From NCBI GenBank assembly GCA_965232975.1, contig CBDDRG010000287.1, positions 1 through 9,861 on the forward strand: DNA of 9,861 nucleotides, read 5' to 3'. Position 1 is the first letter of the stretch; every line of letters begins with the position of its first letter. The notes beneath the pieces are model-generated. The model searched no databases and was not told where the DNA came from. It worked only from the letters and a program-made list of their open reading frames with translations. Of this stretch, positions 1 through 6,380 are shown in pieces. This DNA comes from CBDDRG01 sp965232975. GTDB taxonomy: Bacteria > Pseudomonadota > Gammaproteobacteria > Pseudomonadales > Porticoccaceae. The position numbers and the translations under genes are program-made.

Positions 1-365
1 GCGACGCGGGCGCGGCGCTTGGCCGGGTTCGGGAACTCCTGCATCAGCCCGACCGCGCGCATGGTCATGAAGTCCCGATCGGCGCGCAAGCGGTCGGGGC
101 CGTCGATGGGCAGGTTGTCGATACCGAGCGCGAGCCGCGGATCGGGCAACTCGCCGGCCGGCACCACCCCGTGCGCGGCCGCATCGAGCTGGGCGGCACG
201 AGCTGCGAGCAGAGGCGTGTCGGCCGTGGCCAACGCCAGCGCGACGGCGAAGGACAGGGATGCGGGCGCCGCCGGTGCGGCGACCAGCGGGTTGAGCGGG
301 GTCAGCAGCACGATGAACCCAGCACAGGCGCTGCGCCCAGCGCAGGCGCGGATGAAGGCAAGCAT
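1..365 (-). CDS. TolC-family outer-membrane efflux protein, CzcC/CusC-like (5' part only)
   Basis: The minus strand is open from an ATG at 365 to the window edge, giving about 121 N-terminal residues. TolC-family proteins form the outer-membrane channel of RND efflux pumps. Residues 1 to about 49 look like a signal peptide followed by an Ala/Leu-rich stretch. The sequence LPDPRLALGIDNLPIDGPDR followed by DFMTMR and GLMQEFPNPAKRRAR is the N-terminal signature I recognise from CzcC/CusC-type heavy-metal efflux channels. The start is fixed by a strong ribosome binding site, GAGGTGG, three bases before the ATG (369-375). It lies about 100 bases downstream of the small secreted protein gene on the same strand, probably in one operon. 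The membrane-fusion and RND pump genes would be expected beyond the left edge. Which metal is exported cannot be read from this part. The family call is fairly firm; the metal specificity is inference. Confidence 0.8.
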   Translation of the reverse strand, partial: MLAFIRACAGRSACAGFIVLLTPLNPLVAAPAAPASLSFAVALALATADTPLLAARAAQLDAAAHGVVPAGELPDPRLALGIDNLPIDGPDRLRADRDFMTMRAVGLMQEFPNPAKRRARV

Positions 366-468
366 GATCCACCTCGTTGAGACCGGCTGGGAGCCGGATA
401 GCCAGAACCGGGCGCCGCGCCCTGGAATCGGGCGGCAGCGCCCACAGACTCCAGGGGAGCCCGAGGAA

Positions 469-819
469 TCAACAGATCAAGGTGGCGGGGGGTCGCCAGA
501 TAGTGGCGGGGCGGGCGTGGATAGCGAGGGGAGCAGGCAACGCGAAGGCCGTAGCCAGCCTTGGCGCGAGCGCGGTGGCCATCGCGGCCGGCAGCAGCGG
601 TGACGGGGTCGGCCCATCGACACCGATTTTGCACAGCTTGCCGGTCTCGGCCAGCGTCTCGGGGTCGTTGCAGCAGCGCGCGTCGGCAACCGCAGCGAGG
701 GCTACGACAACGCCGGGCTGTTCCGCCGGACAGGGCGTCTGCGCCCGGGCGAGGGCCATTCCCTGCACTGGCAGCAGGCAGCACAGCAGGCAGACGAGAG
801 ACAACCGGAAGCGACGCAT
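469..819 (-). CDS. Small secreted Cys-containing protein of a metal-efflux locus
   Basis: This frame encodes 116 residues. It begins with a clear signal peptide (MRRFRLSLVCLLCCLLPVQGMALA), so the product is probably periplasmic. The mature part contains CP and then CCNDPETLAETGKLCKIG, a cluster of closely spaced cysteines. From memory, similar short secreted proteins with a CCND...TGK.CK motif occur next to czc/cus-type efflux genes, which agrees with the TolC-like gene directly downstream. A metal-binding or sensing role is inference. The frame can be extended upstream to an alternative start at 915, but the ATG at 819 places the signal peptide at the N-terminus and is preferred. No strong Shine-Dalgarno is visible. 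The tail (about 40 residues, rich in Ala, Pro and Leu) has no recognisable domain. Function is not established. Confidence 0.6.
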   Translation of the reverse strand: MRRFRLSLVCLLCCLLPVQGMALARAQTPCPAEQPGVVVALAAVADARCCNDPETLAETGKLCKIGVDGPTPSPLLPAAMATALAPRLATAFALPAPLAIHARPATIWRPPATLIC

Positions 820-849
820 GGCGCTATTCTGGGCCCGGCGTCGCGTCAA

Positions 850-874
850 CGCCAGCGGATCACGCCAGCGGATC
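850..874. repeat. 12-bp direct repeat, two copies
   Basis: CGCCAGCGGATC occurs at 850-861 and again at 863-874, separated by one base, so the period is 13 bp. It lies just upstream of the efflux-locus start at 819 in the divergent intergenic region. It could be a tandem regulator-binding site or simply a slippage duplication; nothing in the sequence decides this. Confidence 0.5.
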
Positions 875-903
875 GGCGCGCCTACCGATGAAGCGAACTC
901 CGC

Positions 904-933
904 TTGTACAACCACCGAATTCTTTGCTAAAGA
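904..933 (+). promoter_or_regulatory. Candidate promoter for the 72-aa gene
   Basis: A TTGTAC -35-like hexamer (904-909) and TAAAGA (928-933) are separated by 18 bases, and the spacer and -10 region are locally A/T-rich in otherwise GC-rich DNA. The -35 box lies inside the 8-bp palindrome TTGTACAA (904-911). Transcription would start near 940, about 48 bases before the ATG at 988. Match to sigma-70 consensus is only moderate. Confidence 0.3.
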
Positions 934-943
934 TAAAAGGGGG

Positions 944-960
944 CGCTACCTCGGGTAGCG
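944..960. promoter_or_regulatory. Perfect 7-bp inverted repeat (hairpin or operator)
   Basis: CGCTACC (944-950) and GGTAGCG (954-960) are perfect reverse complements around a TCG loop. The element lies in the divergent intergenic region, 28 bases before the 72-aa gene start and after its candidate -10 box. As RNA it would be a stable 5'-leader stem-loop; as DNA it could be a dimeric repressor site. No T-tract follows, so a terminator is unlikely. Confidence 0.45.
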
Positions 961-987
961 GACGCGAAAATCAGGCGGGAGCAAGCA

Positions 988-1206
988 ATGGGCGACGTCA
1001 TACCGATCACCAAAAACAAGCGGCCCCACTACTACGCCTACCAGCGCAAGGGCGATTTCTCCGAGGGCGCGACGCTGATGCTGGCGCGCATGGGCCTGCG
1101 CTGGTGCCCCGAACTGCGCTGCTGGACCAACGCGCCCGAGCACTGGACGCTGGCCCAGATCAGCACACTGCTGAGTCCGGACGGGTTGCACCCGGACCAA
1201 AAATAA
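988..1206 (+). CDS. Small hypothetical protein, 72 aa
   Basis: I do not recognise this protein. The ATG at 988 has a good ribosome binding site (GGGAG at 977-981, six bases upstream), which argues that the gene is real. The N-terminal part is basic and aromatic (KNKRPHYYAYQRKGDF). The middle holds a compact motif with two cysteines and three tryptophans, LRWCPELRCWTNAPEHW. The C-terminus is a short helix and ends PDQK. There is no signal peptide or membrane segment, so a small cytosolic protein is expected. It is divergent from the efflux genes and convergent with the CoA-transferase, whose stop lies 27 bases beyond its own. Function unknown. Confidence 0.6.
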   Translation: MGDVIPITKNKRPHYYAYQRKGDFSEGATLMLARMGLRWCPELRCWTNAPEHWTLAQISTLLSPDGLHPDQK

Positions 1207-1233
1207 GGGGCGCTGCCTGACCGGCAACACACC

Positions 1234-2460
1234 TCAGCCGGGTATTTCAACAACCCCCTGCTCGACCAACTGCGCGATGCGGCTTTCGGCATAACCCAGC
1301 TCGCGCAATATCGCGGCGCCGTCGGCGCCCAGTTCAGAGCCGACCCGGGCGGGCACCTTGTCTGAGCCCTGGATCCAGAACGGGCTGTTGACCGCCTGGC
1401 CGCGGCCATGATTGTGGCCCTCGACCTTGATGAACATGTCATTTTGCAGGGCCTGGGGGTCGTCGATGACGTCCTCCATCGTCGCCACCACGCTGAAGGT
1501 GATTTTGTGGTCGCGCAGGCGCTCCCGCCACTCGGCGCAGGGCCGGGTTTTGAACACCTCGCGCAAAATGGCGCCCAACTCCTGCGCGTGCTTGAAGCGC
1601 GTCCTCAATTCGGCAAAACGCTCGTCCGTCGCCAGCTCGGGCCGTTCTATCGCCTTCAGGAAGTTGCTCCAGTGCTTGTCCTCCTGAATGACGATCAGCG
1701 ATATCCAGCGCTCATCCAGCGTGCGGTAGTAGTTCACCAGCGCGCTGCCGGGGGCGGCCGGGTTCAGGCGCCGATAGGGCTTGGTGCCCGCCAATAGCCC
1801 AGCCAGCGCACTGGCAGCCGCCCACAACCCGTTGGCCATCAGACTGGTGCTGATTTTGCTGCCGAGACCGGTGCGCTCCCGTTGGTAGAGGGCGGTCATC
1901 ACCGCCGCGTACATCGTCATCGCACTGGGGTGATCGCCCATCGCCGGCGCCGGCATCGCCGGTTCGCCATTGGCGGTGCGCACGGCGTCCATCAAACCGG
2001 TGCGCGCCCAATAGGCATTACCGTCGAAGCCCGGCGTATTGGCGTCATCGCCGTTTTCGCCGTAGCCCGTGACCTGCCCGTAAATGAGGCGGCGGTTTTC
2101 CGGCGCCAGATCGTCGTAGCGGATTTTCAGCCGCGCCAGCACATTGGGCGGGAAGTTGGTCACCAACACATCCGCCTCCCCGACCAGCTTGAGCAGTACT
2201 TCGCGGCCCTCGGAGGTCTTCAAATCGAGCGCGAGGCTGCGCTTGTTGCGGTTGTCCTGCTGCCAGGGATAGGCAAAGTCCGATTTCATGAAGGGCGGCG
2301 ATTTATGGGCGTGGCGCAAGGGGTCGCCGAGCCCCGGCGATTCGATCTTGATCACCTCGGCGCCAAAGTCGGCGAGAATGGCGCCACAGCCGGGGCCGAA
2401 GACAAAGGTGGCTATTTCGAGAACTTTAATGCCACTGAGTAGCGGTGTTGAATGGGTCAT
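1234..2460 (-). CDS. Class III (CaiB/BaiF, formyl-CoA transferase family) CoA-transferase
   Basis: This 408-aa cytosolic enzyme belongs to the family that moves coenzyme A between acyl groups. Members form interlocked dimers and use an aspartate that is acylated in catalysis. The N-terminus (LSGIKVLEIATFVFGPGCGAILADFGAEVIKIE, residues 8-40) is the family signature. It is followed by NRNKRSLALDLKT (70-82), DVLVTNFPP (97-105) and IYGQVTGYGENG (126-137). The likely nucleophile is Asp176 in the motif MGDHPSAM. Length is normal for the family (about 400 aa). The start is supported by GGGAG about eight bases upstream of the ATG. It lies 104 bases downstream of gor on the same strand, beyond a GC-rich hairpin, so it may be co-transcribed only in part. 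The substrate cannot be inferred; carnitine, oxalate, succinate-dependent and alpha-methylacyl-CoA members all look alike at this level. Confidence 0.92.
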   Translation of the reverse strand: MTHSTPLLSGIKVLEIATFVFGPGCGAILADFGAEVIKIESPGLGDPLRHAHKSPPFMKSDFAYPWQQDNRNKRSLALDLKTSEGREVLLKLVGEADVLVTNFPPNVLARLKIRYDDLAPENRRLIYGQVTGYGENGDDANTPGFDGNAYWARTGLMDAVRTANGEPAMPAPAMGDHPSAMTMYAAVMTALYQRERTGLGSKISTSLMANGLWAAASALAGLLAGTKPYRRLNPAAPGSALVNYYRTLDERWISLIVIQEDKHWSNFLKAIERPELATDERFAELRTRFKHAQELGAILREVFKTRPCAEWRERLRDHKITFSVVATMEDVIDDPQALQNDMFIKVEGHNHGRGQAVNSPFWIQGSDKVPARVGSELGADGAAILRELGYAESRIAQLVEQGVVEIPG

Positions 2461-2494
2461 TAGCGAGGCTCCCTGGTTGTTATTGCATGATTGT

Positions 2495-2517
2495 CCCCGG
2501 GCGGCGCTGCGCCGGGG
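2495..2517. other. GC-rich intergenic hairpin between gor and the CoA-transferase gene
   Basis: CCCCGG (2495-2500) and CCGGGG (2512-2517) are perfect complements with an 11-base GC-rich loop. On the transcribed minus strand no run of U follows, so it is not a canonical intrinsic terminator. It could attenuate read-through from gor or protect an mRNA 3' end. Confidence 0.35.
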
Positions 2518-2564
2518 TTGGGTTGAGGAACGCGGCAGCGGCGGTCACCGGTATCGCAGAGTCG

Positions 2565-3920
2565 CTACCGCATGGTCACGAATTCTTCCGCCGCGGTCGG
2601 GTGAATACCGACAGTGTTGTCGAAATCGGCCTTGGTGGCGCCCGCCTTGAGCGCGACCGCGAGCCCCTGGATGATCTCGGCCGCGCCCTCCCCCAGCATG
2701 TGGCAGCCGAGCACGCGGTCGGTCGCCGCGTCGACCACCAGCTTCATGAAGGTCTTGTCGGAACCGCCTCCCAGGGTCTGCTTCAGCGGCCGGAAGTGGG
2801 CTTGATAAACCCGCACCTCGCCGTGTTGTTCCCGCGCCTGGGCCTCCGTGAGGCCGACCGTGGCCAGATTGGGCTGGCTGAACACCGCCGTCGGAATGTC
2901 GGCATAACTCAGGGTGCCGGGGCCGCCCCGAAACAGGTGGTCGGCGAGCGCCATCGCCTCCTTGATCGCGACCGGCGTCAGCTCGACGCGGCCGATCACG
3001 TCGCCCAGGGCATAGATGGATGGCTCGGCGGTGCGGAACTGGGCATCGACGGCAATCGCGCCACGCTCGTCCGTCACCACCCGAGTGGTTTCCAGGCCGA
3101 GCCCGCGGGTATTGGGTTTGCGGCCGGTGGCGTACATCACGGTGTCGGCCGTCAGCCTGCGGCCATCGTTCAAAGCGATGGCCAATTGGCCCTCCGCAGG
3201 GTCGATACGCTCGATATCGGTGTTGAAGTGCAGATGCACGCCCTGCGCGGCCATGTCGGCGGCGAGGTGCCGGCGCAGATCGGTGTCGAAGCTTTTCAGG
3301 AACAGCTCGCCGCGATAGACGAGATGGGTATCGACACCCAGGCCGTTGAAAATGCCGGCGAATTCGACGGCGATGTAGCCACCACCGACGATAACGATAG
3401 CGGTGGGCAGCCGTTCCAGATAGAACGCGTCGTTGGAGGTGATGACGTGCTCCCGGCCCGGAAATGCCGGCACGAAGGGCTCGCCGCCGGTCGCGAGCAG
3501 GATGTATCTGCTGGTCAGGGTCGCGCCGTCGACGGCGACCGCGTGCGGCCCCCGGAGCACCGCCCGGCCCTGGTGCAACACCACGCCGGCAGTGTCGAGC
3601 AGGCGGCCGTAGATGCCGTTCAGGCGCGCAATTTCGCGATCCTTGTTGTCCCGCAAGGTCGGCCAGTGGAAGTTCTGTGGCGGCAGCGTCCAGCCAAAGC
3701 CGGCGGCGGCGGCGAACTCAGCGGGAAAAGCACTGGCATAGGCGAACAGCTTTTTGGGGATGCAGCCGACGTTGACGCAGGTGCCGCCCAGCGCCTGCTG
3801 CTCGACGACGGCGACGCGCGCGCCAAAGCTCGCCGCCACGCGCGCCGCGCGCACGCCGCCGGAGCCGGCGCCGATAACCAGCAGATCGTAGTCGTAGGTG
3901 GGTGCGGCCGTTGCGGACAT
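2565..3920 (-). CDS. gor: Glutathione-disulfide reductase
   Basis: This 451-aa FAD- and NADPH-dependent enzyme reduces glutathione disulfide to glutathione in the cytosol. The FAD-binding Rossmann motif is YDLLVIGAGSGGVRAARVAA (residues 11-30). The redox-active disulfide is Cys48-Cys53 in GGTCVNVGCIPKKL. The second Rossmann motif is IVGGGYIAVEFAGIFNGLG, followed by VYRGELFLKSFD; that stretch resembles the NADPH phosphate-binding segment of glutathione reductase rather than that of lipoamide dehydrogenase, though the second usual Arg is Lys here. MYATGRKPNT and YALGDVIG are the later FAD contacts. The C-terminus GIHPTAAEEF supplies the catalytic His440-Glu445 pair. Length is typical. GAGAG lies upstream of the ATG. 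It is 57 bases downstream of cysG and probably in the same transcript, consistent with a thiol and sulfur metabolism link. Trypanothione-reductase-like or other disulfide reductase specificity is a less likely alternative. Confidence 0.93.
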   Translation of the reverse strand: MSATAAPTYDYDLLVIGAGSGGVRAARVAASFGARVAVVEQQALGGTCVNVGCIPKKLFAYASAFPAEFAAAAGFGWTLPPQNFHWPTLRDNKDREIARLNGIYGRLLDTAGVVLHQGRAVLRGPHAVAVDGATLTSRYILLATGGEPFVPAFPGREHVITSNDAFYLERLPTAIVIVGGGYIAVEFAGIFNGLGVDTHLVYRGELFLKSFDTDLRRHLAADMAAQGVHLHFNTDIERIDPAEGQLAIALNDGRRLTADTVMYATGRKPNTRGLGLETTRVVTDERGAIAVDAQFRTAEPSIYALGDVIGRVELTPVAIKEAMALADHLFRGGPGTLSYADIPTAVFSQPNLATVGLTEAQAREQHGEVRVYQAHFRPLKQTLGGGSDKTFMKLVVDAATDRVLGCHMLGEGAAEIIQGLAVALKAGATKADFDNTVGIHPTAAEEFVTMR

Positions 3921-3977
3921 GGGCTTGATCTCTCGAAGGGCGGCAGGCGAGCCGGCCAGGCGCCGGGCCGCGCCAGT

Positions 3978-5393
3978 CTATTGCAGGTTGTGCGGCGGTG
4001 CGACCGGGGCCCCGGCGAACCAGTTCAACTGGCTGCGCAAGGTCACCACGCCGCCGACGACCAGCAGCGTCGGCGCCGTCGCCCCGGCCGCGCGCACCGC
4101 GCCGGGCAGCGTCAGCAGATCGCCGACGAACACGCGCTGGTCGGGAGAGGTGCCCTTTTCAATCAGGGCCGCCGGCGTGGCGGCGGCGAGGCCGTGTTCG
4201 ATCAGCTGCGCACAGATGGCTTCCAGTCCATTCAGGCCCATGTAGAACACCAGCGTCTGCCCCGGCGCGACCAGGCTCGGCCAGTCGAGGTCGAGGCGAT
4301 CGTTCTTCTTGTGGCCGGCGATGAAGCGCACCGAGTGGGCGTGATCGCGGTGGGTCAGCGGGATGCCCGCGTAGCTCGCGCAGCCGGACGCGGCGGTGAT
4401 GCCGGGCACCACCTGAAAGGGCACGCCGCACTCAGCCAGATGCGCGATCTCCTCGCCGCCGCGGCCGAAAATGAAGGGATCGCCGCCCTTCAGGCGCAGC
4501 ACGCGCTTGCCCTGGCGGGCCAATTCCACCAGCTTGGCGTTGATGTTGTCCTGCGTGACCGGGTGTTCGCCCGCGGTTTTGCCCACATACAGACGCTCGG
4601 CGTCGCGGCGCACCAGCGCCAGCACGGCGGCGGATACCAGGCGGTCGTAGAGCACGATGTCGGCCTGCTGCATCAGCCGCAGCGCGCGAAAGGTCAGCAG
4701 ATCCGGGTCGCCCGGGCCACCGCCGACCAGATACACCTCGCCGCCGCCGGCGCTGGTGCCCGCCGCGAGCTGCCGCAGCAATGCCGCTTCGGCCGCAGCG
4801 TGGCGCTCGGCGTAGACCAGCTCCGCGACCGCGCCCTGAAACACGCCCTCCCAGAACGCGCGCCGCGCCGCCGGGGCGGGAATGGCCGCCTTGGCCTGCG
4901 CGCGAAAGCGCGCCGCCAGCCCCGCCAGCGTGCCGAGACCGGCCGGCAGCAGGCCCTCCAGCCGCGTGCGCAACAGCCGCGCCAGCACCGGCGAGGCGCC
5001 GCCGGTACTGACCGCGATCTGCACCGGCGAGCGGTCGATGATGGCCGGAAAGATCACCGTGCACAGCGCCGGGGCATCGACCACATTGACCGCGATGCCC
5101 GCCGCCTGCGCGGATTGGGACACCCGGGCGTTCAGTGCCGGGTCGGAAGTCGCCGCCACCACCAGGGCTGCGCCGGCCAGATCGCGATCGCGATAGCGGC
5201 GCTCATGCACACGCAGGCGCGACCCGCGCACGGCGGCCAGTGCGCGCGCCGGTGCGCCGATTGCGGGCGCAACCATCGCCACGCGCGCGCCGGCATCCAG
5301 CAGCAACTGCGCCTTGCGCAGCGCCACCGCGCCGCCGCCCACCACCAGACAGCGGCGGTCGCGCAGGTTGTGGAACAGAGGGAGGTAGTCCAT
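3978..5393 (-). CDS. cysG: Siroheme synthase, trifunctional (uroporphyrinogen-III methyltransferase / precorrin-2 dehydrogenase / sirohydrochlorin ferrochelatase)
   Basis: The 471-aa product converts uroporphyrinogen III to siroheme, the cofactor of sulfite and nitrite reductases, in the cytosol. The N-terminal half is the NAD-dependent dehydrogenase/ferrochelatase module: MDYLPLFHNLRDRRCLVVGG with the GGG Rossmann loop, NVVDAP with the catalytic Asp106, and VSTGGASPVLARLLR. The C-terminal half is the SAM-dependent methyltransferase: LVGGGPGDPDLLT (about 222-234), YDRLVS (Asp250), VGKTAG (Lys272), RLKGGDPFIFGRGGEE and VVPGITAASG. I chose the ATG at 5393 because MDYLPLFHNL is the usual start of CysG; an in-frame ATG three codons upstream (5402) is the alternative. 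Neither has a good Shine-Dalgarno. The position equivalent to the phosphorylated Ser128 of enteric CysG is Thr130. The gene is first in a minus-strand run with gor. Confidence 0.95.
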   Translation of the reverse strand: MDYLPLFHNLRDRRCLVVGGGAVALRKAQLLLDAGARVAMVAPAIGAPARALAAVRGSRLRVHERRYRDRDLAGAALVVAATSDPALNARVSQSAQAAGIAVNVVDAPALCTVIFPAIIDRSPVQIAVSTGGASPVLARLLRTRLEGLLPAGLGTLAGLAARFRAQAKAAIPAPAARRAFWEGVFQGAVAELVYAERHAAAEAALLRQLAAGTSAGGGEVYLVGGGPGDPDLLTFRALRLMQQADIVLYDRLVSAAVLALVRRDAERLYVGKTAGEHPVTQDNINAKLVELARQGKRVLRLKGGDPFIFGRGGEEIAHLAECGVPFQVVPGITAASGCASYAGIPLTHRDHAHSVRFIAGHKKNDRLDLDWPSLVAPGQTLVFYMGLNGLEAICAQLIEHGLAAATPAALIEKGTSPDQRVFVGDLLTLPGAVRAAGATAPTLLVVGGVVTLRSQLNWFAGAPVAPPHNLQ

Positions 5394-5515
5394 CAGCCAC
5401 ATCGCGCCGAGGGGCCAGTGGCGTGGATGCGCCCACGTCGGCGGCAGGCGTGAAAATCGCCGCAGTCGCTACACGAGCACATCGCCCGATAACCACCAGC
5501 CTCGTCTGCGGCGAA

Positions 5516-5545
5516 TTCATCGATTCCAAAAGCGGCGATTGTCAA
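5516..5545 (-). promoter_or_regulatory. Candidate sigma-70 promoter for cysG
   Basis: On the minus strand a perfect TTGACA (5545-5540) is followed after 18 bases by GATGAA (5521-5516), a weak -10 box. Transcription would begin near 5510, about 115 bases before the cysG start. The -35 box is the inner copy of a 15-bp tandem duplication. The -10 match is poor, so this remains a candidate. Confidence 0.35.
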
Positions 5546-5569
5546 ACCCTCTACTGTCAAACCCTCTAC
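5540..5569. repeat. Perfect 15-bp tandem duplication containing TTGACA on the minus strand
   Basis: TGTCAAACCCTCTAC is present twice back to back (5540-5554 and 5555-5569) with no difference. Read on the minus strand each copy ends in TTGACA. It lies about 150 bases upstream of cysG, in the intergenic stretch between 5394 and 5612 that has no convincing gene. It may be an activator or repressor half-site pair overlapping the promoter, or a recent slippage event. Confidence 0.6.
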
Positions 5570-5612
5570 CCCCAATTCGTTGCTGACCCACCACATCCAG
5601 CGGTCGCTCTAT

Positions 5613-5984
5613 TCAACGCCGCGCGAGCGCGCCAACCAAGCTCCCCGCCGCGCTCGTCTGCCATCCGGAATCCTCTGCGCGAGTCGCCAGTGTGTCCGCG
5701 TCATCATCGGTGAGTGGCGGTCGCGGCAGCGTTTGCCACCGGCTGTCCAGCATGAGCACTTTGACCTGCGCCTGGGTCGCGCTGTTCCGGGTCCAAGTCG
5801 GCATCGGCCCGCGGAGCGCCTGAAGTGAGGCCATCAGCGATCTGCTGGCTGGTTCGAGCCGCTCGCGATCCGCTGTGCTGACACTGTCCTTGAACATCAG
5901 ATCGAACCGGGCTAGCTGATTCTCCGTCAGCCGTTCCTGCACCGCCCGCCGCTGCCCGCTATCCAGGACTGCGGCAAATTCCAT
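5613..5984 (-). pseudogene. Possible C-terminal remnant of a type I restriction enzyme HsdR subunit
   Basis: This 123-codon frame has coding-like composition but no complete domain. Its pattern is LTENQLARFDLMF, DRERLEPASRSLMASL, PTWTRNSATQAQVKVLMLD, then LPRPPLTDDDADTLATRAED and WQTSAAG. From memory this order resembles the helical C-terminal tail of HsdR-like helicase/endonuclease subunits of type I restriction systems, where a WT...TQA.V...LD...LP.PP.T..D...LA series closes the protein. No nuclease or helicase motif is present, so if the match is right it is a truncated tail; no complete gene is visible upstream. The ATG at 5984 is the nominal start and has no clear ribosome binding site. 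It could instead be a small independent gene. The call rests on recollection of the family pattern and is tentative. Confidence 0.35.
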
Positions 5985-5989
5985 CGGCG

Positions 5990-6139
5990 CTACGCAGGTC
6001 GCATCGACCGTCGCCCGTCTTGCTTGGGGTTGTAGTCGGCAACCTTGCCGGAACCGGCGCGCGGCGTCTGATCATCCCTCACGCCGCAGCCGACGAAGCT
6101 GCGCCAGATCTGGTCGTCCAGATCCTCGCGGTCGGTCAT
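5990..6139 (-). CDS. Doubtful 49-aa reading frame
   Basis: From an ATG at 6139 the minus strand encodes 49 residues starting MTDREDLDDQIWRSFVGCGV, ending five bases before the ATG of the HsdR-like remnant. Codon use looks coding-like, with GC-rich third positions, but no Shine-Dalgarno is visible and the sequence is not recognised. It may be another broken piece of the gene that left the downstream fragment, joined across a frameshift or deletion, or may not be a gene. The frame itself stays open upstream to about 6364, where it runs through IS-derived sequence. Confidence 0.2.
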   Translation of the reverse strand: MTDREDLDDQIWRSFVGCGVRDDQTPRAGSGKVADYNPKQDGRRSMRPA

Positions 6140-6181
6140 GAGTAATCGCCAAATCTGGTGTTTGAGAGTTTGCCAAGAAGC

Positions 6182-6325
6182 GGCGTATCGGGTTGCTTCG
6201 TGGTCGCGAACCGATGCGCCAACCCATGGCGATACGCCACCATGAGCGAGAGTAACCTTGTTGAACTGGCAGGTCGAGCAGAGCGCCTTGATCCGCTGAC
6301 AGAGGTGCTGCGAGCCGGTCAATAG
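6182..6325 (+). mobile_element. Left-end remnant of an IS256-like insertion sequence
   Basis: Only the start of the element is left. A stem of GGCGTATCGGGTTG (6182-6195) with CAACC (6220-6224) and CGATACGCC (6230-6238), carrying a 5-base bulge, sits directly before the transposase ATG at 6242. Hairpins at this position in IS elements commonly block translation of read-through transcripts. The coding part ends abruptly where a palindromic repeat begins. No right end or target-site duplication was found. Confidence 0.45.
6242..6325 (+). pseudogene. Truncated IS256/Mutator-family transposase N-terminus
   Basis: The frame reads MSESNLVELAGRAERLDPLT then EVLRAGQ and stops at TAG (6323-6325). DPLTEVLRAGARQLL is the typical beginning of many IS256-family transposases, so the match holds up to RAG and is then lost. 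The TAG is formed by the first bases of the adjoining palindrome (6322-6380), which suggests that the palindromic element inserted into, or recombined with, the transposase gene. The DDE catalytic region is absent, so no active transposase is made. Too short for certainty. Confidence 0.5.
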
Positions 6326-6380
6326 GGTCAGACGTGATTGATGTTGCACGGCTGGTCTAATCAATCGAGTCCGACCCTAT
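6322..6380. repeat. 59-bp near-perfect palindrome (REP/RAYT-type repeat)
   Basis: Two 21-bp arms (6322-6342 and 6360-6380) pair at 18 positions plus one G-U wobble, with a 17-base loop. The outer end is ATAGGGTCAGAC and the inner end GATTGAT. GGGTCAGA-type palindromes are, from memory, frequent in gamma- and betaproteobacteria near REP-associated tyrosine transposase (IS200-like) genes, which can mobilise them in trans. No such transposase gene is in this window. As RNA the element would form a long stem. Confidence 0.7.

Noticed and set aside
19..603. Plus-strand frame over the left edge
   Set aside because: Antisense to the TolC-like N-terminus, which is read in a clean minus-strand frame with a strong ribosome binding site.
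302..784. Minus-strand 160-codon frame overlapping the small secreted protein
   Set aside because: It conflicts with the frame that carries a signal peptide and the CCND cluster, and it would overlap the TolC-like gene. The composition is that of a shadow.
2495..2517. Intrinsic terminator after gor
   Set aside because: The stem is good but no U-tract follows on the transcribed strand, so it is listed only as a hairpin.
2445..5453. Very long plus-strand open frame (about 1000 codons)
   Set aside because: It runs antisense to gor and cysG, both of which carry complete, recognisable catalytic motifs. Its protein is a low-complexity Arg/Gln/Ala/His-rich product typical of a shadow frame in GC-rich DNA.
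5990..6364. Full 124-codon minus-strand frame as a gene
   Set aside because: Its upstream half runs antisense through the IS256-like remnant and the palindrome. At most the 49-codon part after 6139 could be meaningful.
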